DNA from: Aquatica leii
Taxonomy: Eukaryota; Arthropoda; Insecta; Coleoptera; Lampyridae
Length of the DNA stretch: 64,000 nt
Direction of reading: 5' to 3'
Assembly: GCA_035610365.1 (NCBI GenBank)
Contig: CM069434.1
Span: 98,072,806 to 98,136,805 of the forward strand
The position numbers were made by a program, and so were the translations under genes. Each line of letters begins with the position of its first letter. Positions within the stretch are counted from its first letter, which is position 1. The notes below the pieces were generated by a model. That model was not told the origin of the DNA, did no database searches, and was given only the letters and a program-made list of their open reading frames with translations. Below, piece after piece: positions 32,576 through 43,780 of this stretch.

Positions 32576-32835
32576 AATACTTAATACATATTCCTATGTT
32601 GTGTTTGTTGATTTGGTATTACGATCTAGTGGGGGTGTTATAAATTAGCTCGTAACATAAAACACTTTTAGTTTTTAAGATCATATGGCTGTCGCCACCT
32701 ATCGTTCTTTATGACAACTAAGATATAAGTTCAATGAACCTTGTAATGCGTAATCGCAATTTGTTGTGTGTGTAAGTGGAAGTTAGTTAAAATAAACGTT
32801 TATAATAGAGAGCTTTGAACGTTTTTCTTATAACA

Positions 32836-33340
32836 TCCTCTAGGCTTATCGCACCGTTACTGCAGATACCCTTTGTGTTATATCCAAACATTACCTTCTA
32901 CATCTCCTTTTGCAGAAAATTTACTGCACCAAAGTTTTTTGCAAGACTGGTTCGTGTAATTTTTTTGACCGGCACGTTTCAAACAACAATTTTTCGTTCT
33001 TTTCAGCGACTATCACTTAAATGTTTTGATCTTGGGTGAATGACAGCGGCTGTAAAACACTTTTTAAAAAGAGCGAAACGCTTACACTCTAGTCCCGGAT
33101 ATCCTTATCTGGGTCAGAATTCTCCACTTCTCACAAATCCTGTTCTCACACGGTAGATTTCGTTGTCATCTAAAACGCATTAGTGTTTTGGAAGACGACA
33201 GTTGTCCGTTCCTGACACTCCAAGGCATTAAATTCTCGCTTGTCGGGAATTCGATAATGACCCTAGTGTCTTAGTAGCCACTATTGACTTTTATCCCGTT
33301 TCCCCTCAGGACATCTTTACAGTGGTGCCTGATGTAAACT
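32836..33340 (+). pseudogene. R1-like LINE remnant, right part
   Basis: Immediately after copia-B the reading AYRTVTADTLCVIS (about 32846-32890) matches the conserved segment of R1-clade RTs that follows the region lost at the left junction. Further on, SHGRFRCHLKRI and LEDDSCPF (about 33146-33206) match their zinc-binding C-terminus. So the LINE at 28590-29767 continues here. Frame breaks are frequent. Confidence 0.6.
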
Positions 33341-33829
33341 GTTATAGACGCTAAGCAAAACCAGAGTTTACAGTAGTTTTAGTTTACTAACATTGATGGA
33401 TAATTTTTAGTTTCTTTTCTTTTCTGACAAGTATGCGATGACAAAATAGGAGCTTAGTTTTTAAACTTATTAACTGTAGGTGTTTAATTTAGAGTTAGTT
33501 AATCTTATTATTTTTAGTTAAATAACACTCTTCAGTTTATTTTTCGTTGTCGTTACTTGACTAACTCTGCTTCTTTTACTTCCTTTCTGCTTGTCAAAGT
33601 CCTTTTTTTTCAACTTAGTTTTTAGAAGCGAGAATAAGTCGTAAGGCAATTGCATTACTGAACCGCGTGCCCCCTTGGCACATCTCTGTTAAATAACCCA
33701 TACAGCCGAGTTTGACTAAACTTCTCTTCTATTTTGACACACTTTTCTGAACTTAACTTATCCTTCTTGTGACGAACTTATACGAAATAAGTTCGGGCGG
33801 CTTGGTGGGTCCATATCCTACCCCTCCTT
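33341..33829. other. No recognised gene
   Basis: T-rich on the plus strand. Nothing identified with confidence. Confidence 0.3.
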
Positions 33830-35440
33830 ATCTTTATAGCAGTTGTGGCATAAAAAATTGTTATTTTCATCACATTTCTGTATAGTTGTCTATGAATTGG
33901 GTGGGATGCACGATTAGTGAAATAATTTTTTAGATGCATCACAAGTCAACTCATTGTATTTTATAGTTTTGACACAAATATGGCATTTTATCTTGCAGGT
34001 AGGTGGAATCTTCTTTTTTGCTGAAAGTTTTTGAGTATTAACTAATTTTGCATTCTACTTTATTTGCTTTCTTTCTTCTTTGAGTTCCTCTTTGTGTTTT
34101 TTCTTGCATCATGTTTCTTTCTTTCTAGTTTCAGATCGTGTTTCTAATTTTTTTGTTCTTTTTTTTTGATACGTTTCTCTGTGAGCATGTCCTAATGTTT
34201 TTGGGAAGTTACTGAATATGGCAGCTTTTCAGTTTCTCGTTTGCCTTTACATTTAGGAAACTTTGCCTCAATAAAGAACTTGATAATAGGGGCATTTTCA
34301 GCCACTTTTACAACTAAATTTGTACTTAATTAGTCAGTAATCATGTTAATTTCTCCTTTCACAGATGTGTTTTTGTATTTTCGTGTTAATTTAATAATTC
34401 AATAATTTAGGTTGCTACAAATCCTGTACCGAATTGTGTGTTTGTTATTGCTGTATTTGTAATTATATTTTGATCCGGAAAAATGTTTCTCTGAATAACT
34501 ACAGCAAAATTGTGTGTCTTTATTATCAAGTATTTCGTTAGGTAAGTTTATAATTTGGTCTGTCCTATTTATTTATTTATTTATTTTAGAAAATGTTTCT
34601 ATATATTTACAATAACGCAAAAAGGTTTTCATTGCTAATATAGTCTGCAAAGATTTTATCTAAATTTTTATACTACTTAATCTTTCATTTCCAATAGTAT
34701 TTATAAGCCTTAAGTATTCCGTTATTGGGTTTTGTACTTCCTAGCTATTATTTTTATGTGATTTTAAACTTTCTAGGCACTTAGAGTAATCTACAGTGTC
34801 TGCGTTTAGTGCATGGAGGCTACATACTTTAAAACTTTTCACTAATATTTTTGATTTGGCACTATATTGCAAATGTAACCTTAGTTAGAGATTAGCCATG
34901 ATGATCAAACTGCCACTTTCTTACTGCTTTTTGCTAGGTTACCATAATTGGCTTAAGAACAGTTACAACTGTAGGTTTAAATATGCGGCTGGAATTCGGA
35001 TGAAACGCTATAACTTTAATTCCTAGTTGAATACAAAGAGCGCTCAGTTGATAAGTAAAATGAGATTTGTGCCCGTCAACGAATAACATCACTGAAAATG
35101 ATATACCATTTGCAAGTAAATAAGGGTAAAAGACTTGTGAAATACACTCATAGAATACTTCAGCGGTCATCCACCCATTATCGCTGCGACCAATTCCCGA
35201 ATCCGCGTCGTAATGAAACAGACTTTTAAGCTTTAGTTTTTTTTTTGTTAATTTAGTTAAACATGGCTTTTGGCGTTTTGTTGTTTGAAAATCTGAAAAA
35301 AACCTTGCAGGTTGCATCATTAAATTCATAAAGATGTGAATAATTTAAAAAGCTCAAAAATAAATAAAAGTATAAATCAAAAAGGCGCCAGGAAGGTTTA
35401 TGGCTCAAAAAAAGATTCTGAACCTTGCCAACCATAAAAG
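33830..35440 (-). pseudogene. Pogo/Jerky-like (DDE_1) transposase remnant
   Basis: The best frame, 35329-34934 on the minus strand, reads DNGWMTAEVFYECISQVFYPYL then VMLFVDGHKSHFTYQLSALC and KVIAFHPNSSRIFKPTVV, the catalytic core of DDE_1 transposases (Asp of VDGHKSH). Downstream, in broken frames, come EAKFPKCKGKRETEKLPYS and a Lys/Arg/Glu-rich tail, then remains of a Cys-containing end near 33850-34000. This order matches insect pogo/Jerky-type transposases with a charged coiled tail. No terminal repeats found. Confidence 0.65.
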
Positions 35441-35770
35441 CCCGTTTTATTTAGGGCATTTTATTGTTTCGGCACTAAGTCCGTGATCTTCGCACAAATA
35501 ACATCTTTTCTCTTAATTGCATAGTTTTCTATTGTTTTCTGTGTCTCCACATTTATGGCATGTTTCAATTCTGTATTCTTGCTTGCACTCTTACAATACA
35601 TAGCCTACTTTACATTACATCTGTTAGCATCTAGGAGCCTGTTTAAAGATGCGTATATTCCAGTTGTTCTATATGCAACCGATCCGAATCCTTTTTTCCA
35701 TCAAGTTTGTTGCTACTTTTTCGATTTTAAGAATACCATATTTGATATTGATACTTGAGTTTTCTTGATT
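35441..35770 (-). pseudogene. Possible LINE ORF1 zinc-knuckle fragment
   Basis: Minus-strand reading near 35470-35570 shows CHKCGDTENNRKLC then, after a stop, CYLCEDHGLSAETIKC, spaced like the paired zinc knuckles of LINE gag-like ORF1 proteins. The His of the first knuckle is not conserved. Only a fragment; weak. Confidence 0.3.
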
Positions 35771-36957
35771 TTGATATACATTACATCGTTTTGTTTCTTA
35801 TCCATCCTGTCTATTCTCAAGTCGTTTACGGCAATTTGCGATTTTATATTTTTATTACGTCTACATAAGTAACTTCTTCTTCTAGTTTTACTATTATCGT
35901 TTCCTTAATTTCTCTTTTTAGTTTTTTCTATTTATTATGTCCTTGCATTTTTGGTTTGCATTTTTATTTTTTCTGTTGATTACTCCACAACTTGTGTCGC
36001 TCCATCTAGTTACAATTTCTATGATTTTCCTTAGTTATTTCAAGTTTTGTTTTATTATGATTCATCGAGTCGAAAGGTACCAGAGAAGTTTGCGAACTAC
36101 TTTTTTAAAATAAAAATTACCCGTATAAATAAGCTTGGTTACCACCACTAAATCTATAAACGGTGACGTCAAACTTTTAAGACATACAAGACAACCAAGA
36201 CGTTCACAAAGATGCAAAATAAAACAAAACGCAATACCTAGTGCGTTTGCGACTAAAACTATTTTTCATGGTGTTAAAATAAAAACAAATAAAATTACTA
36301 AAATATTAAATTACTTTTGTTGGAGCTATAAATTATAAATTTTACTCAAAACGTATGACAATAATTGTGACGTAAACGGCTCAAGCGGATATACACAAAA
36401 TATGTACTCGTAAAATGAAAATTAAAATTAGCATTAATTTGAAAATGTTAAATACTTTAATATTACAAAGTAAAATAAAAGCTTCACAATGTCACAACAA
36501 AGATAAATCTTTGCATATCAATAAATATAACAACGCTAAATCTTTTACGAAAGAATACGTTTAGAAATCAGACGACGCGACGGTTACAAATCGTCCGTTA
36601 TCTTTTCAAAAAAGAACATTTTTGCTAATGGCTTATTTTGCATATTCTAACTATTGGATTCTTTATCCAAGGTTATATTTGCATTTAGGCAAACTTAACA
36701 TACTTTATCTAATAACTGTCAGAATTTTCTTTGACTTGTTCTACCACACGTAAAGTCAGCTAAAAGTACATAAAATATAGATATAAATAGATATTCTTAA
36801 AAGCCAACAAAAACAATCATGCATGGCAAATTTTTTATTCAATAAAATACTTTACTTTGAATTAATTTCATTTCTTTACTACTAGACCATTAGTTAGATA
36901 TGGTATTTTGTAGCAGTAAATAAAAAGAAAGTATTGAAGTATTTATGATGATTGATT
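35771..36957. other. No recognised gene
   Basis: AT-rich. A 67-codon plus-strand frame at 36135-36338 is basic and resembles nothing I know. Confidence 0.3.
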
Positions 36958-37162
36958 TTAGAGACAAAGTGCGTACGTAACTAAAATCATATAATTTATT
37001 ACTAAATCTACTGTAAGCAAAATTAAATTGAAATTTGCTGAGCACGGCCACCTTACAGATTTTTCTAAAAAAAACTGCAAAACTATCAGAAGATTCTCAA
37101 CTACAGAAACTGTAAATAATTCCCATGTATCCGTTAGGACAATGTCCAGGAATTGTAATTTG
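36958..37162 (-). CDS. Possible terminal exon of a gustatory-receptor-like gene
   Basis: Minus-strand frame ending at a TAA at 36958-36960, with a candidate acceptor (TTTGTGACACAG) before 37162. About 67 residues, with two hydrophobic stretches and an ending NYMILVTYALCL, which loosely recalls the last transmembrane segment and TY motif of insect gustatory receptors. No upstream exon was found, so it may be a fragment or chance. Confidence 0.25.
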
Positions 37163-37559
37163 TCATCGGGATCTGTGTCACAAATACTCCAAAAAAAGTA
37201 AATATCAATCCTTACAAATAAAAACATTTTGGCATCAAAACATTAAAATCTAATCTCAATCCAAAATACCTAAAAATAACTTGGAACAATTTTTTTTTAA
37301 ATACATTTATCAAAGCTTACTAGATCTTATTCAGGAATTATTGCAACAATGTTATTGTTTCAAGTCTAGTTTATTTAATTTCTGTACACTGTGCATCTGC
37401 TCAACATTTCTAAGGTAAATGAAGTTGACACACTCTTCAATCACACTTTGCATGGCATCTATCTTTAGAACATGTTAAACGTTCTACTCTACAAAAAAAA
37501 ATTATTAAGGGTTATTTGAAACCATATGTAACAACTCAAAATTGCATATTTACCAAGAT
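37163..37559. other. No recognised gene
   Basis: Nothing identified on either strand. Confidence 0.3.
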
Positions 37560-38060
37560 GTAATTCAGTATAGTAAACTTAAATTAAAGAAAATTTTTAT
37601 GTAACAGCCTAGGACTACCTACTAATATTTTAGAGGCAGAATTGCAAACCAGCATCTCTAGTCTTTTCAGTGTTTTTATTGGTCTTCTCTAAGATCTTTA
37701 TTACGCATTGTTTCAATTACTCCTTTTTCCAAGGTTTTTGGTCTTCTTTTTTACGTCAATACAGTATTCTATTATATTTTTAAAAAAATCTTTGTGCTCA
37801 AATCATATAAGTAATCTTTCTTCTACTTTCCTACTTAAAAGTGTTTTCATTTCCAAACGTTGTCGCATCTCATCTTCATTGGATTTTCTTTCTAAACGGA
37901 GTATTTCTAGAAATTCTCTAAAGAGATCTATTTCTACAAACTGTAATCTTTTTTGTTTTTTCATAACCGCCATGATCTTGTTTTATACAGCAAATTACTT
38001 CTCATCATTGTTTTATATAAAATTTTTGTTGTTTTTCGATATGTTTATTCTGGATACTAT
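37560..38060 (-). pseudogene. LINE 3'-end fragment
   Basis: Minus-strand reading across frames shows a Met/Arg/Glu-rich pattern (MRQRLEMKTL, then VEERLLI, then IIEYCIDVKKK and RRPIKTLKRLE) that loosely follows the C-terminal end of LINE reverse transcriptases (VEERLLTWFGH...RRGRPRKRW). It is heavily decayed. Confidence 0.35.
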
Positions 38061-38429
38061 TTAGACATCCGATTGTTTTGGTCTTGAATCGATTTCTTTA
38101 TTCTCAGTTTCTGTTGTATCAAATATGACATTCAAATAAGTTTATTCTTTACATGGTTTCATAATACAATCATTTTATTGCCAAATTGCGGTGTGTACGA
38201 GGTGGTGTTATTTAGTTCAATACCATTCTTCTACATTCTTGTTTTTATTGTACTAACTTTTACACAAATATCTTAAGTGCATCTTTAAGCGTTTATTCAA
38301 TAAAAAACTGAGAATTGAATAGTTTATCATAATTTTATTTGAATTTTGTTAAGTTAATTACACTTCAAATTTGTGTAATCTTGTACAATTTTATTAACAA
38401 CCTACGAATTTTCTACAAGCATTAAAAAT

Positions 38430-41400
38430 TTATTTTCCTAGGCCGCTGCCTGATAGAGTTGCTATAGCAACCGATGATATTTGTACTGATGTTATAATTA
38501 TTGTACTAGGATGATGTGTATTAGCTATAGTAGTATATTCCGGAAACATAATTGTTGTATTTGGTATGGCAGCATCTGTAGTAGACAAATTCTCCTCTTC
38601 CTTCTCTCTTACATCCTTGCAAGAATTTCTGAAACAATTAAAAATAAATATTTAAATAAATGTTGACGTTTTTTGATAAACTTTAAACAAGTTAAAAGTG
38701 TGAGATAGTGTTAAAGTAAGTGAAGATTTGCATGATTTCAAACAACTAGAATTCTTTAACGGTTAGCACCACAGACCCAAAATTTTGTGTACGCATTTAA
38801 TTGTAATAGCTAGTTTTAAATAATAATATAAATTGACTTAGAAACCAGTCCAACAAAAATTAAAATTAAAAATATATTAATAATAAAAAAGCATTTTTAA
38901 AAACAAATTTTTATTTAAATGTGTTATTATAAAAAAATAAATTAGACAATATAAACAAAAAGTTAGAACAAACCTCAGCTCAAAATGAAAAATTTAACCA
39001 AGATAATAAAAAAATTAAAATATAACAATTGAATTACTAAACAAGAAAATACGGAAAAAATATAATACAAAAAGTAGAAGAAAGCCCACAGGAATCTGAA
39101 ATGATACCTAAAAAAAATAGAATAATACTTACAGATATTAAGTTTCAAATCGATATGGAAAAAACTCAAGTAGTCAGAAGATTCAAAAAGAAATAGACAG
39201 AACACTACAAGAACTGACCAGTGATGATAGAACTAACAAATTGGAACAAAAAATACTTAAATCAACAAAATAAGAAAACATATCTGGATCAATGAAAATT
39301 ATCCAAAACACATCCTAGAAGAAAGAAAAAACCTAATAAATCACAAGGAAAACGAAAAAAAAAGGTAAAACAGAAGCTTATTATACAAAAACTAAAAGTA
39401 CATTATGATATTTGTAATTTAGAACAAGTGGAGAAGATTGAAGAATAAGATGAAATACAAAAACACAGCAAGAGAAAAGGTTAATGAAAATAAAAACAAA
39501 AATTAAAGTAAAATTAAGTGTAGACGATAAACAAAAATTACTGTAAGATAAAAAAGATATAGACATAAGAAGCAAATCAGAACTATCACAATTACAAGAC
39601 GTCGTCTAAAACACTCAACAACAAAAATAAAAGAATAAATGAACGACGACAATACAAATGGATTTAATAGAAAAATAGAAAGGAAAAGCAAATTATATTA
39701 ACGAGAAAGAAAAAGATAAATATAAGAATATAGAATATGAAGAAATTGATAGTAATAACATACAAATCATAGGTATAAACGAGACCAAGAAAAAAAGCAG
39801 AAGAAGTATTTACTCAACAAACAACCAAATATTATACTACTTGGGGGTTAGAACAGAACAAGTAGTAAAAGAGGATATAGGAATAATTGTTATAGAAGGA
39901 ACAAATAGACTTTAGGAGGATTAACTCAAGAATAATGGTAATCAGTATAAAAGTAAATTTTACATGAACCTCCAACATACATTAAACGAATTGAAAGAAG
40001 AAAATGAGAGAACAATAATAATGAGGAATTGAAATATCAGAGTCGGTAAGGACTATAACAGAGAAATAGGATGTATAGGAAAACCTGGTAAGAAAACTAT
40101 AAATAGAAATTAAATAAAAATAATATACTTTTGTAAGAGAAAGAAACCTAATAAATAATAATAAGAAATACGATGTAGAATCAACAAATAGAAGATAAGT
40201 ATACAATTGTAGCAGAGAAAAGAAGTGCTAAAAATCTAATAGATTATATAACAAATATTCAAGAGAACAAAAATATTTAAAAAAATAGAAACGAAGAGAA
40301 AAACACAAATTTCTTCAAATATTGCATTAAGCTTAGCAAAACGTCAAATAAAACTAAAAGAAAGAAAAAAAATGTATTACTTTAGCAATACACAATTAAG
40401 AACTAAAATAAATAAGAAATAATATTAAGAAAAATAGAAATAGAAAGAAAAGGGACATTAAAAGAAAGATAGAAAACATTTATAGAAGTAGCACTGACAA
40501 CAACAAAGAAAACATGTAGAAAAAATAGATATAATAGATATACAAAAAGAACGAAATTGTGAAACAATAAAATAAAAATAACAGTAAAAGAAAAGGAAAA
40601 ATGAAATGATACATTTAAACAAAAACACAAGAGAATAAACCAAAATATAATAAAAAAAGAAACAAACAGAAGGTAAAGCCTATCAAAAAAACGAAAAAAT
40701 TTGGAGAAGAGATAACAGAAATACAAAATTAATACAAGGAAATTCTGAACAGTAATAAAAAGTCTAAGAGGAAGTTAAAAGAAATAAATAAAAACAATAG
40801 AAAACAAACACGAATAATTACAAACAAATTTTAGCGTGAAAAGAAAACTATACGGAGAAATACCAAACGAAAATAAGAGAAGTAAACATAACCAAAAAAG
40901 AACAAACAACAAAAAATAAAAAAACAAGAAATCAAGGAGTGAATGCAAAAAATTAAGGTTGGGAAAGCAAGTAGGGGAGATGGCATAACACCAAAAATAG
41001 GTTAAATAGCTAGGACGAAAAGGAATAAATTGAATATACATAGACCATTCGTAAGAAACCATAAAAAAAACAAAAGAAAAAATAACTTAATAATACCCCA
41101 TGCAAGAATTAAGATGTGAATGTAAATATTATAGATTAATATGCCTAGCGAAACAAAAATGGGAGAAGTGTAGGCAGTATTCAGATCAAAAAAACAGACA
41201 GACGATAACATATACGTATTAAAAAATATAATATAAAAGAAAATAAAAGAAGGAGAGAAACTATTACTATTATTTCTAGATCTTAAAGCGGCGTTTGAAA
41301 CAGTGAAAGAAATGGAAATACTAAACAAGCTAATAAAAGCCAAAAGCACATATAAGACAGTAAAAGCAAGGATACAAATAGCAAGACCAAGATCAGAAGA

Positions 41401-42695
41401 ATTCACAATAACTAAATAAATAAAACAAAAAGATAGTTTCAGCTCCTCACTATTTGTTATCATAGATAAAATTACCAAAAGAATAAATGAAAAACATAAA
41501 GAGCTGAGTGCAGTAGTAGAGCACAAAAACCTAGAAGTAGGCAAACTGAGTAACCTTCTATATTCCATTGTGTCATCTTAATAACAAATACAGAAAGTAA
41601 AATGAGTAAGTTAATTAATCCCTAGACTAAAAAAATCAAAAACACAAAAATAATTACAACAAACGAATTAAATGCAAAAAAACGAACTAAAAAAAAAAAT
41701 AACGACGTACAAATACGAACCAGACAGAATAGCAAGAAAGATGATGAAAAAACCAACTAAGAAACAGAGAAGAAGATTCAAAATAAATGGATAGACCAAA
41801 TCCAAGAAATAAGACATTAGAAGAAATCAGAACTATAGCAAAGTATTAGATGACCTGGAAGAAATAGGTACAAAAACTGGAACTTTAACTCGACGCTTGA
41901 TAAGTCAAACAGAGGAAAAGAAGAAGAAGAAAATTTAATTTAAAGTTTATTTTCTTATTTTTAGAGAAAATAAATAAAAACTTGTTTTTAAAACTGTTTT
42001 TTTATTATTAATTTATATCTATTAGATTAATTCGTAATAGATGAAATAATTTTCGATAAAACCGTAAATGTAGTTTTTATAATACGCAGAAAAAAAAATT
42101 AATAAGGAATTTTGTTGTTAACACTATAGTTTTTGTAGTATATACAACGTTTTCTACAGTTAGCAATTTTTGTGACAATTATTCTGCATGGTAGACAAAT
42201 TTTTGTAATTCTACTTTACTTAAAACTGTAATTACGTTTTTTGAATCACTTAATATCAATACTTATAATGAATTGCATATTTAAAAAATATATAAAATTT
42301 GTACTTATTCAAGAATTTTAAATTTGCAGTTAGAAACTATACAGGCAGCGACAGTAAGTTTTACTAAAATTTAAAAAAAAACAAACGTACCCATTCAAAT
42401 TGCATTCCGACATAATAACTGCGGTTGATGGTATTTCTATAACGGAGGGATTATTTGGTATTTCGTTAACATTACTAGTATCCAAATTATGAACAACTTG
42501 TATTTCGTTTATTATCGAGCTTACTTCTTGTTTATCTTCTGTTCTGTAACATATAGTTATATTTTATGCAAAAGTATTACAAAACATTTACGTTTTATTG
42601 CTGTTTAATTGAATGTTAGGATGCATAAATTCTATTGGTAAAGCAAGACTTTTTGATAGCACACTTAAGGAAAATAAAAACCACAACAGATTCAT
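38430..42695 (-). CDS. Gene B: small secreted protein, three exons, paralogue of gene A
   Basis: Minus-strand gene, exons 42695-42592, 42543-42391 and 38628-38430 (456 nt, 151 residues). Introns are phase 2 with GT-AG ends: intron 1 is 48 bp (GTAAATG...TTACAG), intron 2 is 3762 bp (GTACGT...TTTCAG) and contains a LINE. Residues 1-18 form a signal peptide (MNLLWFLFSLSVLSKSLA). The mature part is Thr/Ile/Asn/Ser-rich with two Cys (in MSECNLN and NSCKDV) and ends ISSVAIATLSGSGLGK. Every splice junction keeps frame, and the C-terminal 15 residues differ from gene A at only three positions. Family unknown; a secreted product is predicted. Confidence 0.8.
39200..41940 (+). pseudogene. LINE remnant inside intron 2 of gene B (antisense to the gene)
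   Basis: Very A-rich plus strand. Broken frames show an endonuclease start (NNIQIIGINETKK, about 39748), RT palm LLLLFLDLKAAFETVK (about 41254-41310), KDSFSSSLFVIIDKITKRIN (about 41430), a damaged YADD region (LLYSIVSS, about 41557), and a C-terminal RRRFKINGWTKS-like end (about 41770). It closes with GAGGAAAAGAAGAAGAAG at about 41914-41931, a typical LINE tail. Antisense frames of up to 188 codons rich in Phe, Leu and Ser are shadows of the A-rich strand. Confidence 0.65.
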
Positions 42696-42719
42696 AATAT
42701 TTGAAGTAATCGTTAATTT

Positions 42720-42805
42720 ACTACTAACACAAAGTTTCTGACCTCTGTTCTTAATCTTACCTGGTATGCTGCTATAAACCGTAGTAAAACCAGTTTTAGT
42801 ATATA
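42720..42805 (-). promoter_or_regulatory. Gene B promoter-proximal region shared with gene A
   Basis: Contains the same TAAAACCAGTTTTA 14-mer (42785-42798) as gene A, followed toward the gene by shared ATCTTACCT, TTCTGACCT and CTAACAC blocks. This much agreement between AT-rich non-coding regions of the two paralogues points to function or to a fairly recent duplication. Confidence 0.5.
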
Positions 42806-43780
42806 CCGGTACCAATATTTGCTAAAATAACCAAACACTTTAAAGTTAAATAATTTTAAAAAAATTTTAAATTTTAAAATGTAATTGTTTATTTATATTA
42901 CAAATACACAATAATTATGTAAAAAAAAGTTAAAGACTAAAAATACGCATTAAACACCAATTTGGAAAATAGAGTTTTAAAAAACGTTCATTGTAAAATA
43001 AAATCAATAAAAAACGATTTTGTTTTTAAGTATGTGGCGATAGTTCTAGATAAATTAAAAAATACATTTAGTTTATTAGAAAATAAAAAACACAGATATA
43101 CATAGTGGGCAAATAGTTGTTACGCACCTCACAAACACGTAACTAGGTTCGAATAAATATAATTTGTATACTGTATCAAAAACACTTGAAGAAGTATGAT
43201 AAATTTATTTTAGAATATTTACATGGATCTTTACCAAACAAAACAAATATCTTAACTTAACACTTAACTATCCTTCTAGTTCAGTTCAGTTTTCGTACAT
43301 GTTTATTTGCTACTACAATATTACAATTTATATAGCGTTGTCATGAGTGATAACATATTTGCTTAAATAGCCCCTTTGGATCGGTTTTCCACCTCCGAGT
43401 TGCCTCTTTGGTTTCAAACTTTTCCGCTGGGTTGTACATTTCATTCTAACTTAATCTACGATGACATACTTAGGCCGCTTGTGCCTAGGCATGCCATCAC
43501 TGTCGTATTCCCAAAACCGCCGGACGAGGGGATTGGGGTGGGCACTATCCTTATAAGTTTGTCGCAACCCGTTTTATACCTTTTCAGATACCGTATAATT
43601 CTAAGAAAAAGTACAAAAACGACAGGTACATTTTGAACGAACAAGTTACAACTTGCAAACTTATTGTAATAGTAATATAGGAATATAACACAGTGTGTGA
43701 AAGTTAAATACCTTTCTTAGTTACACAAAATATAAAAAATATTAAAATAGTCTTTAAAACTTTTAAAAATTATTTTCTAC
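42806..43780. other. No recognised gene upstream of gene B
   Basis: Mostly AT-rich. A GC-richer island at 43376-43636 has an 86-codon plus-strand frame (Pro-rich, PKPPDEGIG) and a 62-codon minus-strand frame. Neither matches a family I know. Confidence 0.3.

Larger units (their letters stand above)
29768..32835 (+). mobile_element. Copia-B: Ty1/copia element, gag and protease deleted
   Basis: The 3' LTR 32636-32835 (TGTTATAAATTAG...CTTATAACA, 200 bp) and a 5' LTR copy at about 29768-29953 lacking its first 11-12 bases are closely similar. Just after the 5' LTR, AGGTTATGAACCCAG resembles the copia primer-binding site for an internal piece of initiator-Met tRNA. AGTGGGGG before the 3' LTR is the polypurine tract. 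The internal part keeps integrase, RT and RNase H; gag and protease are missing between about 30050 and 30100. It is inserted in the R1-like LINE. Confidence 0.85.

Noticed and set aside
38975-41568. Phe/Leu/Ser-rich minus-strand open frames (up to 188 codons) as membrane proteins
   Set aside because: They are antisense to an A-rich LINE; AAA/AAT/ATA-rich codons on the plus strand read as Phe, Ile and Tyr on the other. No family resemblance.
43376-43636. 86-codon frame with PKPPDEGIG as a conserved gene
   Set aside because: No recognisable motif, no splice structure, and an overlapping antisense frame of similar quality; left as unrecognised.
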